Shown here one piece after another: positions 44,170 to 51,859 of a DNA stretch of 64,000 nt. The notes beneath the pieces were generated by a model. The model had not been told where the DNA came from, ran no database searches, and saw nothing but the letters and a program-made list of their open reading frames with translations. The stretch is from Luteolibacter sp. Lineage in GTDB: Bacteria; Verrucomicrobiota; Verrucomicrobiia; Verrucomicrobiales; Akkermansiaceae. The stretch covers positions 1 to 64,000 of the forward strand of contig JAUYNL010000022.1 in NCBI GenBank assembly GCA_030696085.1, written 5' to 3'. A program made the position numbers and the translations under genes. Position 1 is the first letter of the stretch; the number at the start of each line of letters is the position of its first letter.

Positions 44170-44320
44170 GCGGGGCAAACCCAATCAAACGTCCAAGAGG
44201 TCCTGGTGGACTATCCTTCAGACCTTGTTTTCTTTCAACGATTGCCCCGTCCACAATGATGAGCGTAGCTCTCTGTGGAGATGACAGATGCAATTTCGCC
44301 GCCTCGCCACACAAGATGCC

Positions 44321-45280
44321 TCACCACATCACCGACACCGCAGCGACGAAGTGACCGAGATCCGAGCCGGTCTGCCGCCGCGTGCCCTGGTCGATGTAGC
44401 CGAACTTGAATCCCACGCTCCGGCTCACCGATACGCCGCAAGTCACTCCCCACGAGAGAATCTCCCTGCTATCGTCCTTCTTGTCGCCATTGACGGTGCT
44501 TTGCCCGCCGAAATCATAGCCTAGACTGGCCCCCAGCCACAACCCGGGGCGGAAGGTGTGGATGACGTGCCCCTGCATCGTGACCAGCGGATCCTGCTCA
44601 AGCTCCATGCCGCCGAAGAAGTCATCGTTTTCCGTAAAGAACCAGGTCGCGCCGGTGAACTCGAAGGACCACTTGCCGCGCTCATGCACGACCCCCACCT
44701 GCGGGCGGATCGAATAGCGGTTCTCGCCGAGGTTGATCAGCTTGTCGCTGAAATACTCGCCGGTGGGCAGGGTGACGATCAGGCCCGCACCGATGATTGT
44801 GTCGCTTTTTAGCCCGGCGCGGTATTGCGCGAATTCCGCGCCCTCGAGCGGCGGCGCACCGAAAAGGTTGATAGCGAAGCGCAGCGAGGTGTCCGTGAAA
44901 CCCGACCGTTGCGCCGCAGCAGGGGCGTCGTTGAGCAAACCCGTCCACTCGCCCTCCTGATAGGCCTGGACCAGGTCGAAACGGGCGGATTTTCCGAACA
45001 ATCCAAAAGTGCGGATGTATTTCAATGCCGCGGTGTCCAGCTCCACCTCGACATCGGTTAGCCGCAGCACCGGATCCAGCGCGATGTCACCCTCGGTGCG
45101 GATGTAGCCGAGTCCCGCGAAGTTGACACCGAGCGGCAGATGCCCCCAGCGGCGCGGTTCGAGTTCCTGGGCGGAAAGCTCCGCAGAGGACGCCAGCATG
45201 GCAAAAATGATGATCACACCGCGCCTGGCAAAGGCGGCGAGCGACGGTGGTCCAGGAATGCATGAAGGCGGAAACGTCAT
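44321..45280 (-). CDS. Outer-membrane beta-barrel protein, phenol-degradation MetA-like (transporter) type
   Basis: Probable outer-membrane channel resembling the 'putative MetA-pathway of phenol degradation' family. ATG 45280 (MTFPPSCIPG) is a reasonable start with hydrophobic segment VIIIFAMLASSAELSA as signal peptide; the longer frame from 45343 is possible. The mature part (about 280 residues) is beta-rich with alternating aromatic strands: LPLGVNFAGLGYIRTEGDI, TIIGAGLIVTLPTGEYFSDKLINLGENRYSIRPQVGVVHERGKWSFEFTGATWFFTEN, HVIHTFRPGLWLGASLGYDFGGQSTVNG. It ends in the aromatic VSVMW, typical of barrel proteins. Substrate unknown. Confidence 0.82.
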   Translation of the reverse strand: MTFPPSCIPGPPSLAAFARRGVIIIFAMLASSAELSAQELEPRRWGHLPLGVNFAGLGYIRTEGDIALDPVLRLTDVEVELDTAALKYIRTFGLFGKSARFDLVQAYQEGEWTGLLNDAPAAAQRSGFTDTSLRFAINLFGAPPLEGAEFAQYRAGLKSDTIIGAGLIVTLPTGEYFSDKLINLGENRYSIRPQVGVVHERGKWSFEFTGATWFFTENDDFFGGMELEQDPLVTMQGHVIHTFRPGLWLGASLGYDFGGQSTVNGDKKDDSREILSWGVTCGVSVSRSVGFKFGYIDQGTRRQTGSDLGHFVAAVSVMW

Positions 45281-45467
45281 TTGTCGGACACCGGAATGAA
45301 CATCCGCCCGGTATCGGGCAAGCATCTTATGGACGAAGCTCATGGGAACCTGCCTCCGCCATCATTGTCAAGGAGTCCGCCGGGATCGATGCAGCCGAGA
45401 CATGGTCTTGCCCTTGACGTTGGTTGAAGCTCGCGCACTTCGCGCCGCTGGACTTCAAGTAAAAAAA

Positions 45468-45497
45468 GAACCGGCTCGCAGGTATGCGAACCGGTTC
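45468..45497 (-). terminator. Rho-independent terminator of the beta-barrel protein gene at 45523
   Basis: GAACCGGCTCGCA - GGTA - TGCGAACCGGTTC forms a 13-bp stem with one mismatch and a 4-base loop. On the minus strand it is followed by seven T (A-run at 45461-45467). It lies 25 bases past the stop of the minus-strand gene, a textbook terminator. Confidence 0.88.
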
Positions 45498-45522
45498 CGC
45501 AACAAAACTACTGGAACTGGAA

Positions 45523-46143
45523 TCAGAAATTGAAGCGAAGCCCCAATCCGGCACCCCAGTCATCGAAGTCACCCAAATCGCCATCGTCGCCGAAATCAGG
45601 CTCATCGAACCACATGTATCGGACGCCAAGATATCCTTCGAAAGCAGGAGTGAACTCATACACCAGTCCGGTGAAGGCCTGGGCCATGAAGGTCCACTCA
45701 TCATCGGAACCGAAGCCTCCGACCTCCACGTCGATGTTGGCAGCCCCGGCCCCGACACCAAGATACCACGCCAGCCTGTCGCCCAATGCCCACTCGTATT
45801 TGTAGTTGAGGGTGACTGGGACGATATCGATATCGATATTGGTATCTTCCAAGATGATAACGGGTTCATCATTGATCGAGCCCTCAGTCGCGACCGTGAC
45901 TTCGTCGTCCGAGCCAATCCAGCCCGCTTCGAGGAATATCGATGAGGAATCACTGAAATTATAGCCAATGTGGCCGTTCCAGTAGATCTCCTCGGAGTCG
46001 AACAAGTAGTCGCCTCCTCCGCCAAGGAACCAGCAGTAGGAATCGTAGGTGGTGGGAGGCGTGCTTGGAGCGGGAGCGGGCTCCCCGGCGCAAAGCGGGG
46101 AAATCAGCGCAATCGCACAACAGGTACGTAGTGTGTTTTTCAT
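45523..46143 (-). CDS. Outer-membrane beta-barrel protein (OmpW/OmpA-like porin domain)
   Basis: 206 residues from ATG 46143 (MKNTLRTCCAIALISPLCAGEPAPAP), with a signal peptide. The mature chain is a small barrel with strands such as FLGGGGDYLFDSEEIYWNGHIGYNFSDSSSIFLEAGWIGSDD, VTLNYKYEWALGDRLAWYLGVGAGAANID, WTFMAQAFTGLVYEFTPAFEGYLGVRYMWFDE, ending in GAGLGLRFNF with terminal Phe, the sorting signal for outer-membrane insertion. It is acidic (Asp-rich loops). The specific role is unknown. It has its own terminator and a candidate promoter just upstream. Confidence 0.85.
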   Translation of the reverse strand: MKNTLRTCCAIALISPLCAGEPAPAPSTPPTTYDSYCWFLGGGGDYLFDSEEIYWNGHIGYNFSDSSSIFLEAGWIGSDDEVTVATEGSINDEPVIILEDTNIDIDIVPVTLNYKYEWALGDRLAWYLGVGAGAANIDVEVGGFGSDDEWTFMAQAFTGLVYEFTPAFEGYLGVRYMWFDEPDFGDDGDLGDFDDWGAGLGLRFNF

Positions 46144-46153
46144 AGCACTTGCC

Positions 46154-46182
46154 GGAATATCGGAAATTTTCGCCTCCGTCAA
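46154..46182 (-). promoter_or_regulatory. Candidate promoter for the beta-barrel protein gene
   Basis: On the minus strand, TTGACG (46182-46177), 17-base spacer, TATTCC (46159-46154), ending 10 bases before the ATG at 46143. The -35 is good and the -10 weak. Like the beta-CASP gene promoter, it would give a very short leader. Confidence 0.35.
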
Positions 46183-46357
46183 TACGCCAGCCATGAGACT
46201 TTGGGCCTATATCGTGATCACAAGCCGGCAATTCGCTACCGATATACGACTTTTGTCCACCTTCCCCAAGAGATGCTGAAAGTGCTAGGAACTCATCCAT
46301 CCAATTTACGAACCGAATGATCATCATCCTGCTTGCCCCCTCTTGGACCCATATCGC

Positions 46358-46744
46358 ATGAGCGGGAGCGGCAAGCACTATGTGGCGGTCGTTGACGACG
46401 ATGAAAGTGTCGGACGCTCCCTCGCCCGCCTGCTCTGCAGCGCCGACTTCGACCCCGTGACCTACCTCTCCGCCGAGGTCTTCCTTGAGGACACCATGCG
46501 CCCGCGTTTCGGCTGTATCGTGCTCGATTTCCAGCTTCAGGGCATCTCGGGGCTGGACTTAGCCCGCCGACTTGCCGCCATCAACGACCGCACGCCGATC
46601 CTTCTCCTGACCGGCCGCGACGAACCGACCGACCGCGCTGCCGCGCAAGCCGCAGGGTGCGCGGGATATTTCCGCAAAACCGACATCGGCTCCGAAATCC
46701 TCGATTGGATCCGGGACGCCGTGCGGTGCCCTGTGATCGATTGA
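46358..46744 (+). CDS. Single-domain response regulator (CheY/FixJ receiver)
   Basis: 128 residues from ATG 46358 (MSGSGKHYVAVVDDDESVG); the TTG at 46343 would add five residues. The receiver domain is complete: acidic cluster DDD at 13-15, phospho-acceptor Asp57 (CIVLDFQLQGISGLDLARRL), Thr of LLLTGRDEP and Lys of GYFRKTD. There is no output domain, so it works through a partner, either a phosphorelay or binding to another protein. FixJ-type receivers are most similar. No histidine kinase lies nearby. Confidence 0.87.
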   Translation: MSGSGKHYVAVVDDDESVGRSLARLLCSADFDPVTYLSAEVFLEDTMRPRFGCIVLDFQLQGISGLDLARRLAAINDRTPILLLTGRDEPTDRAAAQAAGCAGYFRKTDIGSEILDWIRDAVRCPVID

Positions 46745-46941
46745 GCGGAGATGGTCTACCTGGTCTTCGCCACCTCGCTTTATCTGCTGCCGCCCAAGGC
46801 CCATTGAACATGAACAATGCATTTGCCTGCAACATCATCTCCCCTGGACCGGTTTTCGGGTTTGAATTCCATTTCCAAAAGCCCCAGACACCTGAAGGCA
46901 AAAAACGCATCCCCATTTCATCGCAATCACATCCGCATCCC

Positions 46942-48567
46942 ATGTTTCCCTTTCGTTCATTTCTTGACCTGCTGGCCGGGCCTTCCCGTCGCGCTGCGGC
47001 TTCGCTGCTCTTCCTACTGCTCGCGCATTGCGCCCAACAGGGCCTGCCGCCAGAGGAGGGCTTCCATCGCGCCGCCGTCGTCTCCCTCAAACAGGCGGCG
47101 TCCAAATCACTGACAGCAGAGCAACGCGCCGCACTTTATCTCGATGCCGCCCGCGAAGCGGCAACACTGCTGGACTCACCCAACTCCGGCGAAGCCGCGC
47201 AAACCATTTACAATCAGGCCGCCGCCGATCTCACGGTGCTGCTGCGCTCCTCGAACGATGGCCGCATGTGGAACCGTCCGCTCGCCCTCGAATCGGGTGG
47301 CAAGACCTTCCGCCTGCGCTTCGCCCCTAAATCCAGCGACGGCAACTATGATCCAAACTGGTTCACCACCTTCACCCCCGCCTCGGAAGTGGACATGGAT
47401 TCCGTGAAAAACCGCCATCGCCAGGACGGCATCGGCGGCGCACTGGTCGGCGTGCGCAAAACCACTCAGCTGGAACCTTTCGCACCCCGGATCGGCGTCA
47501 CCGCGCCGGTCACCGCAGTGCTCGACTTCAATGGCCGCGAGGTGACGCTTTCCCTGGTCGATCCCACCTTGAAAACCAAGGCCCGGATCGCCGCGAAAGA
47601 GCGCGTGCTCCATGCCGATTTCTCCGCTCCCCTCGCCCACTACCCGCATGATTCCGAGTTATGGAACGGGCTGATGGGGGCGATCCACGCCGACGAGCGC
47701 ATGGGCACCACCGGCCTCTATCAGCTCCAGCCCTACGATCCGGACCGCATCCCGCTCATCTTCGTCCACGGCCTCATTTCCACGCCCCGCATGTGGCGCA
47801 ACGTGATCAACGAGATCGAAACCGATCCCATACTGCGCCGCCGCTACCAGTGCTGGGTTTTCAGCTACCCCACCGGCAATCCTCCCGCCTATTCGGCGAT
47901 GCGCCTGCGCGAGGAATTGCATAAGTTCCGCCAGCGGCATCCGGACTCGAAGGACATGGTGCTCGTCGGCCACAGCATGGGCGGCATCCTCACCCGCATG
48001 CAGGTTACAGACATGGATCGCGATGCCTGGAACGTGATCGGCATGGACAAGGCCAGCCGCTTCTTCAAGAACGTCAAACCCGGTGACCTCATCGACCGCT
48101 GCGCCATCTACCAGGCCAATCCGCACATCGACCGCGCCGTTTTCATCTGCACTCCCCACCGCGGCAGCAAGATGGCCGTCGGCACCCTCGGTGCGCTCGC
48201 CATCCGCCTGATCTCGCTGCCGGTCGATATCGTATCCACCGCCACCACCACGCTTGGCAGCTCCGTCTCCATCATCACCGGCAATTCCGACCGCATGCCC
48301 ACCAGCATCGACGGCCTGTCTCCGTCCAATCCCGCTTTCATGCTCCTCGATTCCCAGCCCATGGAAGTGCCTTACCACTCGATCATCGGCGACCGCGGCA
48401 AGGGCGACACTCCCAACAGCTCCGACGGCGTGGTGGAATACTGGAGTTCCCATGTGAAATCCGCGAAGTCCGAGAAAATCGTCCCCGGCCCCCACGGCGC
48501 GTGCGAAATGCCCGAGACCCTCGACGAACTCCGCCGCATCCTCCACCTCCATCTGAAATCCAATTGA
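46942..48567 (+). CDS. Lipase-like alpha/beta-hydrolase lipoprotein
   Basis: 541 residues from ATG 46942 (MFPFRSFLDLLAGPSRRAAASLLFLLLAHCAQQG): a signal with lipobox LAHC places it on the outer or inner membrane as a lipoprotein. An N-terminal region of about 240 residues has no recognised domain (helices, then beta-rich). The alpha/beta-hydrolase domain follows: IPLIFVHGLISTPRMWRNVINEI, nucleophile Ser345 in LVGHSMGGILTRM, VFICTPHRGSKMA and the late His region VPGPHGACEMPETLDELRRIL. The substrate could be an acyl ester; nothing in the sequence defines it. The track start at 46657 overlaps the response regulator and is rejected. Confidence 0.87.
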   Translation: MFPFRSFLDLLAGPSRRAAASLLFLLLAHCAQQGLPPEEGFHRAAVVSLKQAASKSLTAEQRAALYLDAAREAATLLDSPNSGEAAQTIYNQAAADLTVLLRSSNDGRMWNRPLALESGGKTFRLRFAPKSSDGNYDPNWFTTFTPASEVDMDSVKNRHRQDGIGGALVGVRKTTQLEPFAPRIGVTAPVTAVLDFNGREVTLSLVDPTLKTKARIAAKERVLHADFSAPLAHYPHDSELWNGLMGAIHADERMGTTGLYQLQPYDPDRIPLIFVHGLISTPRMWRNVINEIETDPILRRRYQCWVFSYPTGNPPAYSAMRLREELHKFRQRHPDSKDMVLVGHSMGGILTRMQVTDMDRDAWNVIGMDKASRFFKNVKPGDLIDRCAIYQANPHIDRAVFICTPHRGSKMAVGTLGALAIRLISLPVDIVSTATTTLGSSVSIITGNSDRMPTSIDGLSPSNPAFMLLDSQPMEVPYHSIIGDRGKGDTPNSSDGVVEYWSSHVKSAKSEKIVPGPHGACEMPETLDELRRILHLHLKSN

Positions 48568-48583
48568 CATCCATCTCAACACC

Positions 48584-48727
48584 ATGAAATCCGCCAAGCA
48601 CATGCGCACCATCGCCAACGCATCCGGCCTTGCCGCACTCTCGGCCTGTTCCAGTATGGGCGAGCGGTTCGCAAACAACCCCGCCGGCGCACAGTTCCTC
48701 GATGCATGCAGTCGAGAAGCGGATTGA
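48584..48727 (+). CDS. 47-residue small lipoprotein (not in the ORF track)
   Basis: ATG 48584, 16 bases after the lipase stop, opens MKSAKHMRTIANASGLAALSACSSMG, a basic n-region, short hydrophobic stretch and lipobox LSAC; the mature part has only about 27 residues (CSSMGERFANNPAGAQFLDACSREAD). It resembles entericidin-sized toxins/lipoproteins in architecture, but I see no family signature. Too short for the track. Codon use and the signal make a real gene likely. Confidence 0.55.
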   Translation: MKSAKHMRTIANASGLAALSACSSMGERFANNPAGAQFLDACSREAD

Positions 48728-48860
48728 ACAACCCGAAGAGCATGAGGCTGGCAATAGTCCTCCTCATGCAAGTTTTGTAAACCTAGCCTGATTTTCAGCC
48801 CCTGAAAACAATCTTGCCCCCGAGCCCGAGTCGGGGGATGCTGCGGGCGCAGGCAACGAT

Positions 48861-51449
48861 ATGGCAGGCAGGGACAACAAGAAGCGCGGTGAAACCGCCG
48901 AACCGTCGCGATGGACCAATGAGATCACGGGCATCCTGTGGATCACGGTGGGCCTGATGCTGTTGCTGTCGCTGGTGAAATACAGCCCGGCGGATCTCCG
49001 CGGCCCGGCGAATATTCCGGTCATCGGCGGGTTTCTGGAGCCAATTGCGGACAAATCTGGTGAAACGGGAAAGAACCTGATCGGGCCGGTGGGTGGGATT
49101 CTGGGATTCCTGCAGGTGCTGCTATTCGGTGCGGCGAGTTACCTTGTTTCGGTGGGTTTCATTTGGTTCGGAGTGATCAAGGTGGCCTTCGACGGTCGGA
49201 TCTGGCCTCGCGCGGTGGCGGGTTTCAGCGTCCTGCTGCTGGCGGGGGCCGCCTGGCTCCACGCTGCGGATTTTTTCTTCAAGGACTGGGCCCAGAGCTG
49301 CCACCTCAACAGTCCGGGCGGCGTGATCGGCAATGGCGTGGGCGGCTTCATGCTGATGAATCTAATCGGGCGCGCGGGCACCCTCTTGGTCACCGGTGCC
49401 GCCTACGTGGTGGCCGTGATTCTGCTTACCGGCCAACAACCGATCCGTTTCACCAAAACCTGCTTCCGGCTGGTGCTGGCCAAATTCGCCGCCTGGCGCG
49501 CAAGCCGCAGCGAGGCAGGCAGGGCGGCGGCCCGCGAGGCCGAGCTGCTCGCGGAGCGCGAACGCCAGCGCGAGGAGCGTCGCAAGGAGCGGGAATCCTC
49601 CAAGGCCACCGCCCTGCGCAATGAGCTGGAGGCCGATCCCCAGTCCCTGCTGCCCTTGCGTGACACTCCCCCGCCCCAGATCATCGATGCCTCCCAGCGC
49701 CGCGCCGCCGAACCGATGATCGCCGGTACCAAGCCCTTCGAACGGAAAAAACCCGGCCACCAGTTTCTTTCCGTCACCGGTTTTGAAAACTACGAACTGC
49801 CCGGTTTCGACCTGCTGGACGCGGAGGAAGAAGAGGAAGCTCCCGAAGCAAACCGCGACGAATTGCTCTCCAACCAGCGCGTCATCATCGAGACGCTCAA
49901 GGCTTTCGGCATCGAAGTCACCCCCGGCGACATCACCCGCGGCCCCACCATCACCCGCTACGAGATCTATCCGAGCACCGGCTTGCGGGTTTCCCGTATT
50001 TCCCAGCTGGAGGCAGACATCGCCCGCGCCACCTGCGCGGAGCGCATCAACATCCTCGCCCCCATCCCCGGCAAGGACACCGTCGGCATCGAAATCGCCA
50101 ACACCCTCAAAGTCGCCGTCCCGCTGCACGAACTGCTGCACGATCCCGAGTTCCGCTCCGCCAAAAAGAAAATTCCGCTCGCCCTCGGCAAGGACGTTTA
50201 TGGAAAAACCGTCATCGGCGATCTCGCAGCCATGCCCCACCTGCTGGTCGCAGGGGCCACCGGTTCCGGCAAATCCGTCTGTATCAATTCCATCATCGCC
50301 TCGATGCTCTTCAAATTCGGTCCGGACGAGCTGCGCTTCATCATGGTCGATCCCAAGGTGGTCGAAATGCAGATGTACAACAAGCTGCCCCACCTCGTCG
50401 TGCCGGTCGTCACCGATCCCAAGAAAACCGTGGCCGCCCTCAAATGGGTCGTCAACGAGATGGAAAAGCGCTACCGCATCTTCGCCAAGGAGGGCGTCCG
50501 GAACTTCGACAGCTTCAACAGCCGCCCGAAAAAGGAACGCCCCGCACCGGAACCAGAAGCCGACACGGAAGAAGAGGAAATCGACGAAAGCCCGGTACCC
50601 GCGGAAAACGAAGGCTTGGAACAACCGGAGTTTTCACTCGATCCCGACATTCCGGCCAGCCACCAGGCACCGCCCTGGGCGCTCGACGACGTGGCCGACG
50701 AGCAGATCGAATCCATCGCCGCCGCCCTCGAATCCGGCGAACTCGCGCCCGAAGCCGATGAGGATGACGAGGATTTCGAACCGGAAGAGGATAAAATTCC
50801 TGATCGCTTCCCCTACATCGTCGTGCTCATCGACGAGCTGGCCGACCTCATGCAAACCGCGCCCGCCGATGTGGAAATGTGCATCGCCCGCATCGCGCAG
50901 AAAGCCCGCGCCGCAGGCATCCATCTCATCATCGCCACCCAGACGCCGCGCGCCGACGTGGTCACCGGCATCATCAAGGCGAACATCCCCTGCCGAATCG
51001 CCTTCCAAGTCTCCTCCGCCCTCGATTCCCGCGTCATCCTCGATACCAAGGGTGCGGACAAACTCGTCGGCAAGGGCGACATGCTCTACCTGCCGCCCGG
51101 CTCCGCCAAACTGGAACGCGCCCAGGGCGCTTTCGTCACCGATGCGGAAATCGAGCGCATCATCGACCATTGCGCCAAGCAGGGAAAACCAAGGTTCGAG
51201 ACCGACATCCACGCCTCCCTCTCCGGCAGCGATGACGACGACGAGGAGGACGTTTCCGAGGCCGATGAGGAACTCATCGTCAAATGCATCGAAGTCGCCC
51301 GCCAGGAGCGCAAATGCAGCACCTCGCTGCTCCAGCGCCGACTGCGCCTCGGCTACACCCGTGCCGCCCGCATGGTCGATATCCTCGAACAACGCGGCAT
51401 CGTCGGCCCCGGCGATGGTGCCAAGCCCCGTGAAGTCTTCCTCAAATGA
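48861..51449 (+). CDS. ftsK: FtsK/SpoIIIE-type DNA translocase
   Basis: Septal motor that pumps chromosomal DNA during division. 862 residues: four N-terminal membrane helices (about 20-200), a charged linker with coiled coil (about 215-255), the motor with Walker A GATGSGKS (465-472, Lys471), Walker B IVVLIDELADLM (about 652), ATQTPRADVVTGIIKANIPCRIAF, and a winged-helix gamma domain (LIVKCIEVARQERKCSTSLLQRRLRLGYTRAARMVDILEQRGIVGP). Between Walker A and B, where most FtsK have about 40 residues after the NF/NLxxYN motif, this one has about 96 (555-650), very acidic (EEEEIDE, EADEDDEDFEPEED). The long second-frame ORF 49783-51567 is a shadow. Confidence 0.94.
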   Translation: MAGRDNKKRGETAEPSRWTNEITGILWITVGLMLLLSLVKYSPADLRGPANIPVIGGFLEPIADKSGETGKNLIGPVGGILGFLQVLLFGAASYLVSVGFIWFGVIKVAFDGRIWPRAVAGFSVLLLAGAAWLHAADFFFKDWAQSCHLNSPGGVIGNGVGGFMLMNLIGRAGTLLVTGAAYVVAVILLTGQQPIRFTKTCFRLVLAKFAAWRASRSEAGRAAAREAELLAERERQREERRKERESSKATALRNELEADPQSLLPLRDTPPPQIIDASQRRAAEPMIAGTKPFERKKPGHQFLSVTGFENYELPGFDLLDAEEEEEAPEANRDELLSNQRVIIETLKAFGIEVTPGDITRGPTITRYEIYPSTGLRVSRISQLEADIARATCAERINILAPIPGKDTVGIEIANTLKVAVPLHELLHDPEFRSAKKKIPLALGKDVYGKTVIGDLAAMPHLLVAGATGSGKSVCINSIIASMLFKFGPDELRFIMVDPKVVEMQMYNKLPHLVVPVVTDPKKTVAALKWVVNEMEKRYRIFAKEGVRNFDSFNSRPKKERPAPEPEADTEEEEIDESPVPAENEGLEQPEFSLDPDIPASHQAPPWALDDVADEQIESIAAALESGELAPEADEDDEDFEPEEDKIPDRFPYIVVLIDELADLMQTAPADVEMCIARIAQKARAAGIHLIIATQTPRADVVTGIIKANIPCRIAFQVSSALDSRVILDTKGADKLVGKGDMLYLPPGSAKLERAQGAFVTDAEIERIIDHCAKQGKPRFETDIHASLSGSDDDDEEDVSEADEELIVKCIEVARQERKCSTSLLQRRLRLGYTRAARMVDILEQRGIVGPGDGAKPREVFLK

Positions 51450-51475
51450 AGACTGCGGGTTTCCCGTGGAAAATC

Positions 51476-51497
51476 TCGGAAAACCGCGATTTTCCGA
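51476..51497 (+). terminator. Hairpin between ftsK and tRNA-Phe
   Basis: TCGGAAAA-CCGCGA-TTTTCCGA is an 8-bp perfect stem. A competing stem, GGAAAATC (from 51469) with GATTTTCC, overlaps it, so two exclusive structures are possible. No long T-run follows; it may be a weak terminator for ftsK or an RNA structure upstream of the tRNA. Confidence 0.4.
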
Positions 51498-51557
51498 TTG
51501 TCAAAGTCCGCCCCCCCGCTCTTACTGCCGCCCGCCCGATAGGGCAGCCGTGAGAAC

Positions 51558-51630
51558 GGCCCGATAGCTCAGTTGGTAGAGCAGCGGATTGAAAATCCGC
51601 GTGTCGCTGGTTCGAATCCGGCTCGGGCCA
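51558..51630 (+). tRNA. tRNA-Phe (anticodon GAA)
   Basis: 73-base cloverleaf. The acceptor stem GGCCCGA/TCGGGCC is perfect; D arm GCTCAGTTGGTAGAGC; anticodon stem GCGGA/TCCGC with loop TTGAAAA, anticodon GAA; variable loop GTGTC; T arm GCTGG-TTCGAAT-CCGGC. The discriminator is A, and CCA is not encoded (CCT follows). The gene stands about 110 bases after ftsK. Confidence 0.97.
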
Positions 51631-51859
51631 CCTTCACCTCCATTGCGTTGTGAAGCTAATGACCCGTTCCATTACCGGGATGTGGCGCGGCTTGAAATCG
51701 GCGGCATTTGGTGTTTTCTCCCACCGTTCCACCGGCCTGATACCTGAGGTGATCATTCCCTATTTCGCCGACTTCGGTAAAGAGAGATCGCTCGCAGCTT
51801 CGGTCCGCCTGCGGTGGAAACCCACGAGCATCGATCATGCCCCTCAGTTCTGAAGCCCT

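Noticed and set aside
47659-48771. 370-codon minus-strand ORF over the lipase-like gene
   Set aside because: Antisense shadow; the plus-strand frame has GHSMGG and a lipobox.
49783-51567. 594-codon plus-strand ORF in ftsK
   Set aside because: Second-frame shadow rich in Ser/Pro/Arg, overlapping the coding frame with Walker motifs.
51650-51853. 67-codon ORF downstream of tRNA-Phe (and its minus-strand partner)
   Set aside because: Considered as an integration scar behind the tRNA, but no attachment repeat or integrase is present, and neither frame shows a fold.
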